A program made the translations under genes and the position numbers. Shown here piece after piece: positions 34,865 through 34,973 of a DNA stretch of 34,973 bases; the first letter of the stretch is position 1; each line of letters opens with the position of its first letter. The DNA is from Gilliamella bombicola (lineage in GTDB: Bacteria > Pseudomonadota > Gammaproteobacteria > Enterobacterales > Orbaceae): positions 1 to 34,973 of the forward strand of contig NZ_FMAQ01000018.1 of assembly GCF_900094945.1 (NCBI RefSeq). Reading direction: 5' to 3'. The notes under the pieces were generated by a model that did no database searches, was not told the origin of the DNA, and was given only the letters and a program-made list of their open reading frames with translations.

Positions 34865-34901
34865 AGCTCTTTAAAAAGAAGAAACAGACAATCTGTGTGG
34901 G
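34865..34901 (+). promoter_or_regulatory. rRNA leader antitermination elements (boxA-like and boxC-like)
   Basis: AGCTCTTTAAAAA (34865-34877) corresponds to the E. coli rrn boxA TGCTCTTTAACA, the NusB-S10 loading site. ACAGACAATCTGTGTGGGC (34884-34902) follows and is almost identical to the E. coli leader, including the boxC-like TGTGTGGGC. These elements assemble the Nus complex that prevents early termination in rRNA operons. Confidence 0.8.
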
Positions 34902-34973
34902 CACTTGCGAGACGAAGAATTAAAAGTCTACGGACTTAAAAAAATCAAGTCTTGATAAGTGACACTGAAGATT

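Larger units (their letters stand above)
34702..34973 (+). other. rRNA precursor leader, up to the 5' edge of 16S rRNA
   Basis: The transcribed leader runs from the P1 start to the window end. It contains P2, a boxA-like antitermination element and the GTGTGGGC segment. The final bases AGATT probably coincide with the first bases of mature 16S rRNA (enteric 16S begins AAATTGAAGAG), so the rrs gene itself lies beyond the window. The exact mature end cannot be fixed from what is visible. Confidence 0.8.

Overview
The window reads as chromosomal core sequence of an AT-rich gammaproteobacterium. Protein content, gene order and the rRNA promoter resemble enteric bacteria, but the base composition and compact spacing suggest a host-associated lineage; an Orbaceae member such as Gilliamella is my best guess. 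That is inference from protein resemblance, not a database result. I see no tRNA gene, insertion sequence, CRISPR array, phage gene or attachment site.

Layout. 1-3457: the str operon on the minus strand (rpsL-rpsG-fusA-tuf, tuf cut by the window edge) with its promoter and hairpins in every intercistronic gap. 3583-13339: an adenine permease (adeP), a TerC/CBS/CorC-type membrane protein (yoaE-like), then parE-parC-djlA-trkH, all on the minus strand. 13507-17308: a dmsA-dmsB-(dmsC remnant)-dmsD cluster that appears to have lost its membrane anchor and its twin-arginine export signal. 17421-18248: ubiA. 18341-22327: an AT-rich sugar cassette (RpiR-type regulator, rpiB, alsE and a glucose/maltose-family PTS EIICB), best explained as D-allose uptake and conversion to fructose 6-phosphate. 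22464-26372: folP, ftsH, rlmE and divergent yhbY. 26432-30133: greA, an AsmA-family protein (yicH-like), hslR and hslO. 30310-33867: trmO and the metNIQ methionine importer, whose promoter spacer consists of two MetJ boxes. 33986-34973: gmhB followed by an rRNA operon promoter region whose 16S gene begins at or just beyond the window edge.

How the genes work together. The str operon, greA, yhbY, rlmE and the rRNA leader serve transcription, translation and ribosome maturation. parE/parC form topoisomerase IV. ftsH, djlA, hslR and hslO handle protein and ribosome quality control. The sugar cassette has its own divergent regulator, two promoters and repeated GTGAA/TTCAC half-sites. The metNIQ-gmhB-rRNA order matches the E. 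coli rrnH neighbourhood as I remember it.

Most notable: (1) the decayed DMSO-reductase-like cluster; (2) a stem that closes the whole rpsL-rpsG spacer and buries the rpsG ribosome binding site; (3) the PTS-linked allose cassette with candidate operators; (4) MetJ boxes that exactly fill the metN promoter spacer. No wholly new type of system was found; these are the best leads.
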